DNA of 64,000 bases from Thermodesulfobacterium sp. TA1 (GTDB lineage Bacteria; Desulfobacterota; Thermodesulfobacteria; Thermodesulfobacteriales; Thermodesulfobacteriaceae): contig NZ_CP043908.1 in assembly GCF_008630935.1 (NCBI RefSeq), positions 558,001 to 622,000 on the forward strand. The letters run 5' to 3'. Within the stretch, counting starts at the first letter, position 1. The number at the start of each line of letters is the position of its first letter. Positions 15,567-23,766 of the stretch are shown here, piece after piece. The notes beneath the pieces were generated by a model, which saw nothing but the letters and a program-made list of their open reading frames with translations, was not told the DNA's origin and ran no database searches. The position numbers and the translations under genes are program-made.

Positions 15567-15995
15567 TTAAGGATTTTTAAACAAAAGAAAAACTCCAGAT
15601 ACTATAAGAAATACCGCTATGATTTTGTTTAAGTGTATTTCTTCTTTAAGGAAAATAACGGAAAAAAAGGTTGCAATCAACGGATACACAGAAGTTAGTG
15701 GCACTATTTGAGAGGCCTTTTGAGATTTAAGTAAGGTAAAATAGGTTAACATCCCTAAAAAACCACCTAAGATACCGCTTAAAGATAAAACAGCTATGTT
15801 TTTAAAGTTTAGGACTTCAGGCTTAAAGGTCCCTGTTAAGAAAACAGCCAGGCTTAGCCCTATAAGGGCGACTAAGGTTCTGACAAAAAGAGCCATAAGA
15901 GGGTCTACGTTTTTTAGCCCGATTTTTTCTATTATAGGACATATTCCCCAAAGGATTATGGTAATCAACCAGAGTATTAACGTTGATTTTTCCAT
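15567..15995 (-). CDS. EamA/DMT-superfamily membrane protein (single-domain)
   Basis: This 142-residue protein has five predicted membrane segments and one EamA domain (LWLITIILWGICPIIEKIGL at the start, SGVFLLF at the end). Full-size EamA transporters have two such domains (about 290 residues), but free-standing 140-residue versions are a recognised type that dimerises, so this is not necessarily truncated. The conserved SxVYPL segment (PLTSVYPLIATFF) is present. It follows the site-2 protease gene by 12 bp on the minus strand. The substrate is unknown. Confidence 0.82.
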   Translation of the reverse strand: MEKSTLILWLITIILWGICPIIEKIGLKNVDPLMALFVRTLVALIGLSLAVFLTGTFKPEVLNFKNIAVLSLSGILGGFLGMLTYFTLLKSQKASQIVPLTSVYPLIATFFSVIFLKEEIHLNKIIAVFLIVSGVFLLFKNP

Positions 15996-16007
15996 GGTTT
16001 GTAAAGC

Positions 16008-16643
16008 CTAAAAAACGTTAGTAAGTCCTAAAACTAAATTGGTAGCTAAGTTTAATATAGGATAAATTACTCTTCCAAGCACCCCGGTTAAAGCTAAAAT
16101 CAAGATAAAAATAAACCCGAATAATTCAAGTCTTAGATAGTTAAACCTCCAGGTTTTAGGTAAGAATTTAACCAATATTTTACTTCCGTCCAAAGGAGGA
16201 ATAGGTAAAAGGTTAAAAATAGCTAAACCTAAGTTTATTTTTATCCCTAAAAAACACATAAGGGCCAGAGGTTGAGAAACCGCAAAAGAAGTATAATTTA
16301 AGTTTAATCCATAAAATAGATGAAACAAAAACCCAAAGAGAAAAGCAAGTAGGATGTTTGAAAGCGGCCCAGCCAAAGAAACAAGGGCCATGTCTTTCCA
16401 AGGATTTTTGAAGTAGTTAGGGTTAATAGGCACAGGTTTTGCCCAACCTATAGCCTGAGTAATAAACAACGTTAAAGTTCCAAAAACGTCAAGATGCTTG
16501 ATCGGATTTAACGTAAGTCTTTTAGCAAGCTTAGGGGTAGGGTCTCCTAAAAGGTAGGCTACCAAACCGTGAGAAAATTCGTGCACCGTTAAAGCCAGCA
16601 ATAAAACCGGAGTTAAAAGTATAAAAACCTTAGGGTCAAACAT
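16008..16643 (-). CDS. M50 site-2-protease-family zinc metalloprotease
   Basis: This 211-residue integral membrane protein has the zinc motif HEFSH (22-26 region) within a membrane helix and the second motif NLLPIPPLDGSKIL, in which the Asp completes the metal site. It is the short form of the family without a PDZ domain, similar to FpvI/YwhC-like rhomboid-sized S2P proteins. Its ATG immediately follows the TAA of the CtpA gene with no intervening base, so translation is coupled. Such proteases cut membrane-embedded substrates after a first cut by another protease, and CtpA next door is a plausible partner. The specific substrate is unknown. Confidence 0.9.
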   Translation of the reverse strand: MFDPKVFILLTPVLLLALTVHEFSHGLVAYLLGDPTPKLAKRLTLNPIKHLDVFGTLTLFITQAIGWAKPVPINPNYFKNPWKDMALVSLAGPLSNILLAFLFGFLFHLFYGLNLNYTSFAVSQPLALMCFLGIKINLGLAIFNLLPIPPLDGSKILVKFLPKTWRFNYLRLELFGFIFILILALTGVLGRVIYPILNLATNLVLGLTNVF

Positions 16644-17879
16644 TTAAAAATTAAGCTTAGAAATTTCTTTTAGGTTTTTTAAAATAGAAAGAGCCATTTT
16701 TACCTGAAAATCCTCTTCAGGTGAAGTCCAAGGTTTTATTAGGTCTTCTTCGTCTTTGTTTTTAGATTTTTCTTTGGCTGCTAACTCAACCATAGGTATT
16801 TCGATGTCAGGCACAATTCCTATCGTATCGATACAAACCCCATTTGGGGTATAGTAGAAGGCAGTGGTCAACTTAACTGCGTAACCATCGTCAAGAGGGA
16901 TGACCGTTTGGACCCTACCTTTACCAAAACTTTTTTGTCCAAGCACAAGGGCTCTTTTATGGTCTTTTAACGCACCGGTAACTATTTCAGAGGCAGAAGC
17001 CGTGCCATGGTTGATAAGGATTACGATAGGATAAGGATGCTTTTTGTTGCTTGGATTAGGTTTAGCCTCAAAGGTCATCTCTGAGTTTTTTGCCTTACCT
17101 TTTACAGAAACAATGAGACCTTTTTCAAGAAACTCGTCTGCTACCTCTATTGCAGAAGAGAGAAGACCTCCTGGATTATAACGAAGGTCTAAAATGAGAC
17201 CCTTTAGTTGCTGTTTTTCAAGTTCTTCTAAAGCATTGATCAGCTCTTGATGGGTCTTTTCTTGAAAGTTGGTAATCCTTACATAGGCATAATTTGGTTC
17301 AAGAAGTTTATACTTTACACTTCTTATAGGAATTACATCTCTGATAAGGGTAATTTCTTTTATGTCTTTATCGTTTCTAAGTATGGTTAAAGTAACCTTA
17401 GTTCCTTTAGGGCCTCTTAACAGTTTGACAGCCTCAGTAATACTCATTCCTTTAGTAGGTTTGTCTTCTATTTTTAGAATTTTATCTCCTGGCTTGATAC
17501 CAGCTTTCCAAGCAGGGGTGTCTTCGATCGGAGCCACTACAGTTATTACATCGTCTTTTATGGTAATTTCTATCCCTATTCCCGTAAAGCTTCCTTTGGT
17601 TTCGATTTCAAGTTCCTTAAATTCTTCAGGTTTCATCAAAGAAGAGTAGGGGTCTAAAGAGTTTAACATTCCGTTTATAGCACCATAAATAAGGTCTTTG
17701 GGAGATACTTCGGTTACATAGTTGTCCTCTATAAGCTTTAATACTTGAGAAAAAAGTTTGAGGTATTTGTAGATCTCTTCGTTTTTTTCTTTAGTAAATC
17801 CGTTGGAAAAGGCTACGGCTAATAAAAGAAGAATACCTAATATAGGATAAAGGAGTTTTTTATTTTTAAAATTTTTCAT
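16644..17879 (-). CDS. ctpA: carboxyl-terminal processing protease (S41 family, CtpA/Prc-like)
   Basis: This 411-residue protein, taken from the ATG at 17879, has a GGGAG site and a typical start MKNFKNKKLLYPILGILLLL acting as signal anchor; an upstream ATG at 17918 would add 13 residues without a good site. Domains in order are the N-terminal helical part, a PDZ domain (about 85-165, GIGIEITIKDDVITVV) and the S41 peptidase domain with the catalytic Ser in GTASASE and Lys in SFGKGR. It acts in the periplasm, trimming C-termini of envelope proteins. It directly precedes the site-2 protease gene, and together they may form a proteolytic signalling or quality-control pair. Confidence 0.92.
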   Translation of the reverse strand: MKNFKNKKLLYPILGILLLLAVAFSNGFTKEKNEEIYKYLKLFSQVLKLIEDNYVTEVSPKDLIYGAINGMLNSLDPYSSLMKPEEFKELEIETKGSFTGIGIEITIKDDVITVVAPIEDTPAWKAGIKPGDKILKIEDKPTKGMSITEAVKLLRGPKGTKVTLTILRNDKDIKEITLIRDVIPIRSVKYKLLEPNYAYVRITNFQEKTHQELINALEELEKQQLKGLILDLRYNPGGLLSSAIEVADEFLEKGLIVSVKGKAKNSEMTFEAKPNPSNKKHPYPIVILINHGTASASEIVTGALKDHKRALVLGQKSFGKGRVQTVIPLDDGYAVKLTTAFYYTPNGVCIDTIGIVPDIEIPMVELAAKEKSKNKDEEDLIKPWTSPEEDFQVKMALSILKNLKEISKLNF

Positions 17880-17958
17880 ACATGCTCCCTTTAAGAAAGT
17901 TTTACTCTCAACTTCCATTAAAACCTAAATCACAATTTTTTCAAGGTAAGCTTAGGTG

Positions 17959-17987
17959 TTGATTTTAAAATTTTTCTATGTTATTTT
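17959..17987 (+). promoter_or_regulatory. probable promoter of resB
   Basis: TTGATT (17959-17964) and TATTTT (17982-17987), 17 bp apart, lie 36 bp before the ResB start codon, which has its own AAAGGGG site. The match is moderate. The divergent ctpA gene must use a promoter in the same short space, which I could not pick out. Confidence 0.35.
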
Positions 17988-18023
17988 TAAGAGAGCTTTT
18001 TAAAACACAGAAAGGGGTAAAAG

Positions 18024-19304
18024 ATGAAGACTATCTGGGATTTTTTTTCTTCAGTTAAGGTTGCAGTAGTTTTGTTTTTTCTTATAGCCTTTTTTTCTAT
18101 TTTAGGAACTATAATCCCTCAAGTTCAGCCCCCAGATTTTTACTTAATGAAATATGGAGAAACCTTTGGTCGAGTTATTCTTTTATTACAGCTTAATGAT
18201 GCCTACCATTCTGTTTGGTATGTATTTTTACTCCTTTTTTTTATGATAAACCTTATTACCTGTTCGGTAAAACGTTTTAAAGTGAGCTGGAAACTTTTTA
18301 AGAAAAATCCAGAAGAGGTAGACCCCCAAAGATTACCTAATACCCAAGAAATAAAAGTAAAAAAAGACTTTTCTCAATTAATAAGTTTATTAAAAAACTT
18401 GGGGTTCGCTCAAAAAGAAACCTCTCAAGGTCTTTTGTTTTATCAAGACAAAAATCGTATAGGTTATTTATCGGTTTATTTAGTGCATTTTTCTTTGGTC
18501 TTAATGATAATAGGGGCTGTTGTAGGTGCTATCTGGGGATTTAGAGGAAACATGTACTTATTAGAAGGAGAAGCTTCTAATCAAGTAGTTCTTTTTAAAA
18601 AAGAAAACCCCCTCTTTCTTGATTTTTCAGTAAGGCTTAACAAGTTTATTTTTGAAGTCTATCCAGACGGAACCCCTAAGGAATATATCTCAAACGTTAC
18701 TTTTATAGAAAAAGGCAATAACACCGTTGACGCTTTGATAAAGGTTAACCATCCTGCCAAACATAAAGGAATTGCTTTTTATCAAGCAAGTTATGAAGAA
18801 ATTCCTAAATTTAATGTAAAAATAACTTTAGACGGTAAAACCTTTGAAAAAATTGTTGACCCAACTCTACCTGTAGAAATAGCCGATAGATATGTGCTAA
18901 TACTTGAGGCCTATATGGCCCATCAAGGTTTTTTGGTAGCTAAATTTAATCTTTTAGACCAAGAAACTGGGGAAGGAGACGAGATTTTTGCCATAGAAGG
19001 AAAACCCTCTGAGTTTAAAATAAAGGAAAAGATAGGTAAGTTTGAGCTTAAAGACTTAGCCGGTAAGTTTTACATGAGTGTGCTTCAGGTAAAAAAAGAC
19101 CCAGGGGTTTGGTTGGTTTATGCAGGGTTTTTGTTGATGATTTTAGGGTTGATAGGAGTTTACTTTTTAGAACCAAAAACCCTTTGGGTTTTCTTAAAAG
19201 AAGACGGAGAAAAAATATTAATAAAAGTAGGTGGGATGGCTAAGAGAGATAAAAGCGGTCTTACCTTAAAACTAAACGAACTTATTAAAAAACTTGAGAG
19301 TTGA
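18024..19304 (+). CDS. resB: ResB/Ccs1-like cytochrome c biogenesis protein
   Basis: This 426-residue protein opens with the ResB signature: WDFFSSVKVAVVLFFLIAFF, then LGTIIPQ. Three N-terminal membrane segments are followed by a large extracytoplasmic domain (about 180-365) and a final membrane segment (VYAGFLLMILGLIGVYFLEP). ResB with CcsA forms the system-II heme delivery and ligation complex for c-type cytochromes. CcsA/ResC, normally adjacent or fused, is not in this window: the next gene is psrA after about 240 bp. The product is shorter than some ResB proteins but has all regions. Confidence 0.88.
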   Translation: MKTIWDFFSSVKVAVVLFFLIAFFSILGTIIPQVQPPDFYLMKYGETFGRVILLLQLNDAYHSVWYVFLLLFFMINLITCSVKRFKVSWKLFKKNPEEVDPQRLPNTQEIKVKKDFSQLISLLKNLGFAQKETSQGLLFYQDKNRIGYLSVYLVHFSLVLMIIGAVVGAIWGFRGNMYLLEGEASNQVVLFKKENPLFLDFSVRLNKFIFEVYPDGTPKEYISNVTFIEKGNNTVDALIKVNHPAKHKGIAFYQASYEEIPKFNVKITLDGKTFEKIVDPTLPVEIADRYVLILEAYMAHQGFLVAKFNLLDQETGEGDEIFAIEGKPSEFKIKEKIGKFELKDLAGKFYMSVLQVKKDPGVWLVYAGFLLMILGLIGVYFLEPKTLWVFLKEDGEKILIKVGGMAKRDKSGLTLKLNELIKKLES

Positions 19305-19473
19305 GCTTATGACTATTTCTTTAGTTTATCATTAGAAAGTTCTCAGGGTCTCAAAAGAAGTTTGTAATTTATTAGGTTTAGATAAGTTTAAAGTATATCT
19401 CAATAATGTGTTTTTTAATTAGATAACTAAAATTTTGACTCTTTTAAATTTTCTTTAAAACCTCTTTTTAATC

Positions 19474-19501
19474 TTGACTTTTTATATCTTTTTTTTAAAC
19501 T
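19474..19501 (+). promoter_or_regulatory. probable promoter of psrA
   Basis: TTGACT (19474-19479) with a 16-bp spacer and TAAACT (19496-19501), 44 bp before the psrA ATG. A second TTGACT lies at about 19435. The rest of the resB-psrA gap is AT-rich without other recognisable structure. Confidence 0.4.
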
Positions 19502-19544
19502 TTTTAAATAAGGTGCGGATAAAAGGTTAAACAGGAGGTTAAGC

Positions 19545-21743
19545 ATGGTTTGGTCGAGAAGGGATTTTTTGAAGATAGCGGTTGCGTCTACCGGGGTTGG
19601 GATAATAGGGGGTACACAGGTAGATAAGTTATTAGGTTTAGGTCGTAAGCCTGAAGATAAGCCGGTATATGTTCCCACGGTTTGTGAAATGTGTTTTTGG
19701 AGATGTGGGGTTATAGCTAAGGTAGTGAATGGAAAAGTGGTCAAGCTTGACGGACATCCTGAACATCCTCAATCAAGAGGAAAACTTTGCGCTAGAGGTC
19801 ATGGAGGAATAGGTCTTCTTTATGACCCAGATAGACTTAAACATCCCTTGATAAGGGTAGGAGAAAGGGGAGAAGGAAAGTTTAAAAAAGCTTCATGGGA
19901 TGAGGCTTTCAATTATGTAGCAGAAAAGATGTTAAAAATAAAGGAAACTTATGGGCCCGAAGCTATGGCTCTTTTTACTCATGGAACCATTTCCACTTAT
20001 TTTGTACATCTTTTGTGGGCTTATGGGTCTCCTAATTTAGGTATGCCCTCTTATGCTCTTTGTAGAGGGGCAAGAGATATTGCTTTTAAGCTTACTTTTG
20101 GGTCTCCTGTAGGTAATCCTGAAAGGGTAGACTTAAAAAATAGCAAGGTTATCGTACTGATAGGTTTTCATATAGGAGAAAATGCACATAATTCTATGTG
20201 CCAAGAGTTTACAGAAGCCTTAGGAAATGGGGCTACGGTAATCGTGGTAGATCCAAGGTTTTCTACCGTAGCAAGTAAAGCCAAGTATTGGCTTCCGATA
20301 AAACCGGCTACTGATCTAGCTTTACTTTTGGCTTGGATAAACGTAATCATTAACGAAGGACTCTATGACAAAGAATATGTGGCTAAATATACCGTAGGGT
20401 TTGAAAAGTTAGCTGAAGCAGTAAAAGAGTATACTCCTCAGTGGGCTGAAAAAGAAACCGAAATTCCAGCTGGTTTGATAATAGAAACCGCAAGGATTAT
20501 GGGGAAAAACAAACCCTCTGTAGTAATCCATCCTGGAAGACACACCGCTTGGTATGAAGACAATACCCAAAGGATAAGAGCTATAGCCATCCTTACAGCT
20601 CTTCTTGGAGCTTATGGAAGACCTGGTGGAATATACCTTCCTCCTAAAAATCCTTTAACTGGTTATGATCTCTCAGACTTTTGTGGAGTCCCTTACCCAG
20701 AGCATCAAAAACCAGAGATAAACAAAGGCCCTTATCCTTTTACCGAAGAAGAAGGTGTTATCCCTGAAATCATTAAAGCAACCTTAACCGAGAACCCTTA
20801 TCCTATAAAAGGGTGGTTGATTACTGGAACCAATCTTATAAAGTCTACTCCGAACCAAAGAGATACTATAGAGGCCATCAAAAAGTTGGACCTTGTAGTA
20901 ACCGTTGACATGATGCCTTTTGACCATGTACTTTATGCAGATGTGGTGCTTCCAGAATGTACTTATTTAGAAAGGTATGATGATATTTTTGAAGTGAAAG
21001 AAAGAAGCATAGGTTTAGCTTTAAGACAGCCGGTAGTCAATCCAATGTATGATACAAAACCAGGGTGGTGGATAGCCAAGGAATTGGGAATAAGGCTCGG
21101 TTTAAAGGACTATTTCCCTTATCAGGATTTTGAAGACTATCTTAAAGCGAAATGTCAAGTCCTTGGAATAAGTTTTGAAGAACTAAAACAGAAAGGTTAC
21201 ATAGAAATACCAGATACAGCTAATCCTTATCTTGATGGCACCTCTGAGGTTAAGTTTAAAACTCCATCTGGAAAAATAGAGCTTTATAGCAAGCAGTTGG
21301 AAGAGGCTGGTTTTCCTCCAATTCCCCAATATACCAAACATGAAGAACCGCCTCAGGGTTACTTTAGGCTCCTTTATGGGAGGGTACCTGTGCATACCTT
21401 TTCCAGAACCACCAACAACCCATCTTTGTGGGAGCTCATGAAAGAAAATGCTGCTTGGGTAAACGCTAAGGTAGCCAAAAAACTTGGATTAAAGAACGGA
21501 GATTATGTGGTGCTGGTTAATCAGGATGGTGTAAAAAGCAATAGGGTAAAAATAAAGGTTACCGAAAGGATTAGGCCGGATTGTGTGTATGTTCCTCACG
21601 GATTTGGTAGTTTTTCTCCTATGTTAAAAAGGGCATATTTAAACGGGGCAGACGACCAACAGTTGATTACCAGATATGCGGTAGACCCGGTTTCTGGTAG
21701 TGTAGGTATGAGAGTAAATTTTGTTAAGATAGAGAAAGCTTAA
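19545..21743 (+). CDS. psrA: polysulfide/thiosulfate reductase catalytic subunit (molybdopterin oxidoreductase)
   Basis: This 732-residue molybdoenzyme has a twin-arginine signal (SRRDFLK, residues 4-10), so it is exported folded. The N-terminal [4Fe-4S] ligands are C47-x2-C50-x3-C54-x27-C82 (VCEMCFWRCG ... KLCARG). The likely molybdenum ligand is C173 (SYALCRGARD), as in PsrA/PhsA enzymes. Domains I-IV of the DMSO-reductase fold are complete, ending in the dinucleotide-binding domain. It would reduce polysulfide or thiosulfate (or run in reverse) in the periplasm with electrons from PsrB and PsrC. Its partners are 1.4 kb downstream, separated by an IS110 insertion. The AGGAGG start site is strong. 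Substrate choice among polysulfide, thiosulfate and tetrathionate is not decided. Confidence 0.9.
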   Translation: MVWSRRDFLKIAVASTGVGIIGGTQVDKLLGLGRKPEDKPVYVPTVCEMCFWRCGVIAKVVNGKVVKLDGHPEHPQSRGKLCARGHGGIGLLYDPDRLKHPLIRVGERGEGKFKKASWDEAFNYVAEKMLKIKETYGPEAMALFTHGTISTYFVHLLWAYGSPNLGMPSYALCRGARDIAFKLTFGSPVGNPERVDLKNSKVIVLIGFHIGENAHNSMCQEFTEALGNGATVIVVDPRFSTVASKAKYWLPIKPATDLALLLAWINVIINEGLYDKEYVAKYTVGFEKLAEAVKEYTPQWAEKETEIPAGLIIETARIMGKNKPSVVIHPGRHTAWYEDNTQRIRAIAILTALLGAYGRPGGIYLPPKNPLTGYDLSDFCGVPYPEHQKPEINKGPYPFTEEEGVIPEIIKATLTENPYPIKGWLITGTNLIKSTPNQRDTIEAIKKLDLVVTVDMMPFDHVLYADVVLPECTYLERYDDIFEVKERSIGLALRQPVVNPMYDTKPGWWIAKELGIRLGLKDYFPYQDFEDYLKAKCQVLGISFEELKQKGYIEIPDTANPYLDGTSEVKFKTPSGKIELYSKQLEEAGFPPIPQYTKHEEPPQGYFRLLYGRVPVHTFSRTTNNPSLWELMKENAAWVNAKVAKKLGLKNGDYVVLVNQDGVKSNRVKIKVTERIRPDCVYVPHGFGSFSPMLKRAYLNGADDQQLITRYAVDPVSGSVGMRVNFVKIEKA

Positions 21744-21769
21744 AGGAGTCAACTATCAGAAAATAGGAA

Positions 21770-22969
21770 TTAAACATGAGAGACCTCCAGAACAGGGAAC
21801 TTAGAAAAAGCAGGATTAAAGAAAGTTTTTTTTCTACAAATTGCATAGATAACTCTTATAAGTTTGTTTACAACTGCTATCATAGCTTTCTTATAACTGC
21901 CAAAGTTTTTCTTCTTACGTATAAAATAGGATCTGAAGTAAAAATTCCATTTTACTACACCTACCGCCATCTGGAAAAGAACATTTCTGAGAAAGCTCGA
22001 CCCTTGCTTAGATATGCTCATCTTAGCTTTATACTTACCAGATTGTTTTGTTACTGGGTCTGTGCCCGCAAACTTTATGAGCTTTTTGGCATTAGAAAAT
22101 CTTTTTACGTCTCTGATTTCAGCCAAAAAGAGACTTGCAAGTTTAGAGGAAATACCTTTTATAGAGGAAATGAGCTTAATTTGTTCTTGCTGGTCTTCAT
22201 CCATTTTCTCTACAAGCATCTCTTCAAGCTTTTTTATTCTTGGCTCAAGGAAAAAGAGTTTTTCGATGTAGATGATAAGAGTTTGAGAGAGATAAGGATT
22301 GTCAACCCCGATAGAGTTTTTAGCAAGGTTTATGACTTCATCGGGAGAAAAGGAAGGGGTTTTACCTTTAGGAACAGAGGATTTAATAATTTCGGAAATT
22401 TCATTTGGTTTAGCTTTTTTAAGGGTTTTAGCAGAGGGGAATTTAAGGAGTATGTTAAGGAAGGAGTGGGAGTAAATATTAAAGTGCTTTTCAGCTTCTG
22501 GGAAAAGAACAGTGAGGGCGTATTTGATTTGAGTTTTAGCTTCAGCAAGTTCATGTTTAAGTTTTTGGATAAGACGAGAAGCACTACGGAGTTCAGAGTT
22601 TTCAGGATAGGATTTAAGGAATTCAGGGTTATTAAGAGCGAAGAGTGCAAGGATTTTGGCATCTTTTGTGTCGTATTTAGAGGGGTTGTTAGCGGAGATA
22701 AATTCAAAGAATCTGTGGACGATTTTAGGGTTAAGGATGAAGGTTTGGATATCTTTTTCAACGAGGAAGCAGTAAAGGGGGATGTGGAACCTACCAGAGG
22801 ATTCCATAACAACGATAGGGTCAGAGAGGGTTTTGAGAAGGTTAAAGAAATCAGAGAAGCCTTGAAGAGACATAGAGAGTTTGCCGGAGGAGAGGGTTTT
22901 AGCTTCATGGTTAAGGATGCAGAAGTGGAAGTTATCTTTAGAAATGTCAACACCGATGTAATGGGTCAT
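21770..22969 (-). CDS. IS110-family transposase (DEDD RuvC-like domain plus Tnp_20)
   Basis: This 399-residue protein of normal length shows the DEDD acidic residues of the N-terminal RuvC-like domain: D8 (GVDISK), E56 (VMESSGR), D100 and D103 (YDTKDAK). The C-terminal Tnp_20 domain contains KLIKFAGTDPVTKQSGKY and the ISKQGSSFLR motif with its serine-containing segment. IS110 recombinases are guided by a bridge RNA encoded in the element's non-coding end, and such an RNA is visible upstream. The start has a strong AGGAGGT site. No frameshift is seen, so the element is probably active or recently so. A 468-codon open frame on the other strand is an antisense shadow. Confidence 0.93.
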   Translation of the reverse strand: MTHYIGVDISKDNFHFCILNHEAKTLSSGKLSMSLQGFSDFFNLLKTLSDPIVVMESSGRFHIPLYCFLVEKDIQTFILNPKIVHRFFEFISANNPSKYDTKDAKILALFALNNPEFLKSYPENSELRSASRLIQKLKHELAEAKTQIKYALTVLFPEAEKHFNIYSHSFLNILLKFPSAKTLKKAKPNEISEIIKSSVPKGKTPSFSPDEVINLAKNSIGVDNPYLSQTLIIYIEKLFFLEPRIKKLEEMLVEKMDEDQQEQIKLISSIKGISSKLASLFLAEIRDVKRFSNAKKLIKFAGTDPVTKQSGKYKAKMSISKQGSSFLRNVLFQMAVGVVKWNFYFRSYFIRKKKNFGSYKKAMIAVVNKLIRVIYAICRKKTFFNPAFSKFPVLEVSHV

Positions 22970-22989
22970 GATGCTACCTCCTTTTTAAG

Positions 22990-23141
22990 ATTTTTGTCCC
23001 TCACACCATCCTCCCGAGTAGCTGGGGCTTTGGTAGCCCAACCAACTTATCGGGTGTTGAGGGACAGAGGGACATACTCCTTAAGAGGCTCAAAGGCCTA
23101 CCAAAAATGGAGTCCCTGTCCCTCTCTAACTTATAAGCTTT
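22990..23141 (-). ncRNA. candidate IS110 bridge RNA
   Basis: The transcript from the minus-strand promoter can fold into two consecutive stem-loops. The 5' one pairs 23125-23117 with 23074-23066 (AGAGGGACA/TGTCCCTCT, 9 bp) and 23113-23109 with 23080-23076, leaving a 28-nt loop at 23108-23081. The 3' one pairs 23065-23059 plus 23057-23053 with 23007-22996 (7 + 5 bp around a single bulged base) and has an internal hairpin. Two large-loop domains in the 5' non-coding end match the target-binding and donor-binding loops known for IS110 bridge RNAs. Ends are approximate. Confidence 0.65.
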
Positions 23142-23147
23142 TGTTTT

Positions 23148-23175
23148 ATTATACAAAACAAAATGTGTTAAACAA
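23148..23175 (-). promoter_or_regulatory. promoter of the IS110 bridge RNA/transposase
   Basis: On the minus strand a -35 TTGTTT (23175-23170), a 16-bp spacer and a perfect -10 TATAAT (23153-23148) lie at the edge of the element. Transcription would start near 23141, just before the first stem of the structured RNA, and continue into the transposase gene. Confidence 0.6.
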
Positions 23176-23206
23176 ACCTTAACATAAAAATTGCAGGAGG
23201 AAAAAA

Positions 23207-23764
23207 ATGCCAAGATACGTTATGGTAATAGATGTAGAAAAATGTATAGGTTGTATGGCTTGTGTAATTGCTTGTAAAAAAGAAAATGGAGTAGCAGATG
23301 GTTATTTTAGGACAAGGGTGGTAGAAGAGGCTCGGGGAGAGTTTCCCTACCTTAGGATGGAGCTTAGGTCAGAACTTTGTAATCATTGTGAAATTGCTCC
23401 TTGTATAGATGCTTGCCCTACCAGGGCGTCTCATAGAGCAAAAGATGGAACCGTACAGATAGACCACAAAAAATGTATAGGTTGTAAGGCTTGTATTTTG
23501 GCATGTCCTTATGATGCAAGATATATTCGTCCTGATGGGACCGCAGATAAATGCACTTTTTGTCAACACAGGATAAAAGAAGGGAAAAAGCCTGCCTGTG
23601 TAGAAACCTGCTTGGGAAAATCAAGAATTTTTGGAGACTTAGACGATCCAGAAAGTGATGTGGCTAAACTTTTGAAAAGATATGAAGCAGCCGTAAGGCT
23701 TGAATGGGCAGGGACTAAGCCCAGGGTTTTTTACATCAACAAAAAATTCCCAGGGGGGTTTTAA
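23207..23764 (+). CDS. psrB: polysulfide reductase iron-sulfur subunit (four [4Fe-4S] clusters)
   Basis: This 185-residue electron-transfer subunit has sixteen cysteines in four ferredoxin-type groups: CIGCMACVIAC (13-23), LCNHCEIAPCIDAC (57-70), KCIGCKACILAC, and KCTFC paired with ACVETC. It lacks its own signal peptide, as usual; it is exported with the Tat-targeted PsrA. It passes electrons from the quinol oxidised by PsrC to the molybdenum subunit. The gene has a GGAGG site and is followed by psrC after 2 bp. It is separated from psrA by the IS110 element and must be transcribed through or from that element. Confidence 0.93.
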   Translation: MPRYVMVIDVEKCIGCMACVIACKKENGVADGYFRTRVVEEARGEFPYLRMELRSELCNHCEIAPCIDACPTRASHRAKDGTVQIDHKKCIGCKACILACPYDARYIRPDGTADKCTFCQHRIKEGKKPACVETCLGKSRIFGDLDDPESDVAKLLKRYEAAVRLEWAGTKPRVFYINKKFPGGF

Positions 23765-23766
23765 CC

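Larger units (their letters stand above)
21770..23180 (-). mobile_element. IS110-family insertion sequence in the psr operon (boundaries approximate)
   Basis: The element consists of an intact DEDD transposase gene on the minus strand and about 200 bp of non-coding DNA on its 5' side holding a promoter and a two-domain structured RNA, as expected for the left end of IS110 elements. It has no terminal inverted repeats, which is normal for the family. It sits between psrA (stop 21743) and psrB (start 23207), in opposite orientation. The true ends lie within 21744-21769 on one side and near 23165-23190 on the other; they cannot be set exactly without an empty-site copy. Confidence 0.8.

Noticed and set aside
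22330-22953. 207-codon second minus-strand open frame inside the transposase
   Set aside because: Low-complexity Leu/Ser/Thr-rich product in an alternative frame of the transposase; a composition artefact.
21776-23182. 468-codon plus-strand open frame across the IS110 element
   Set aside because: It lies antisense to an intact transposase with DEDD and Tnp_20 motifs, crosses the structured RNA region, and its product has no recognisable motif.
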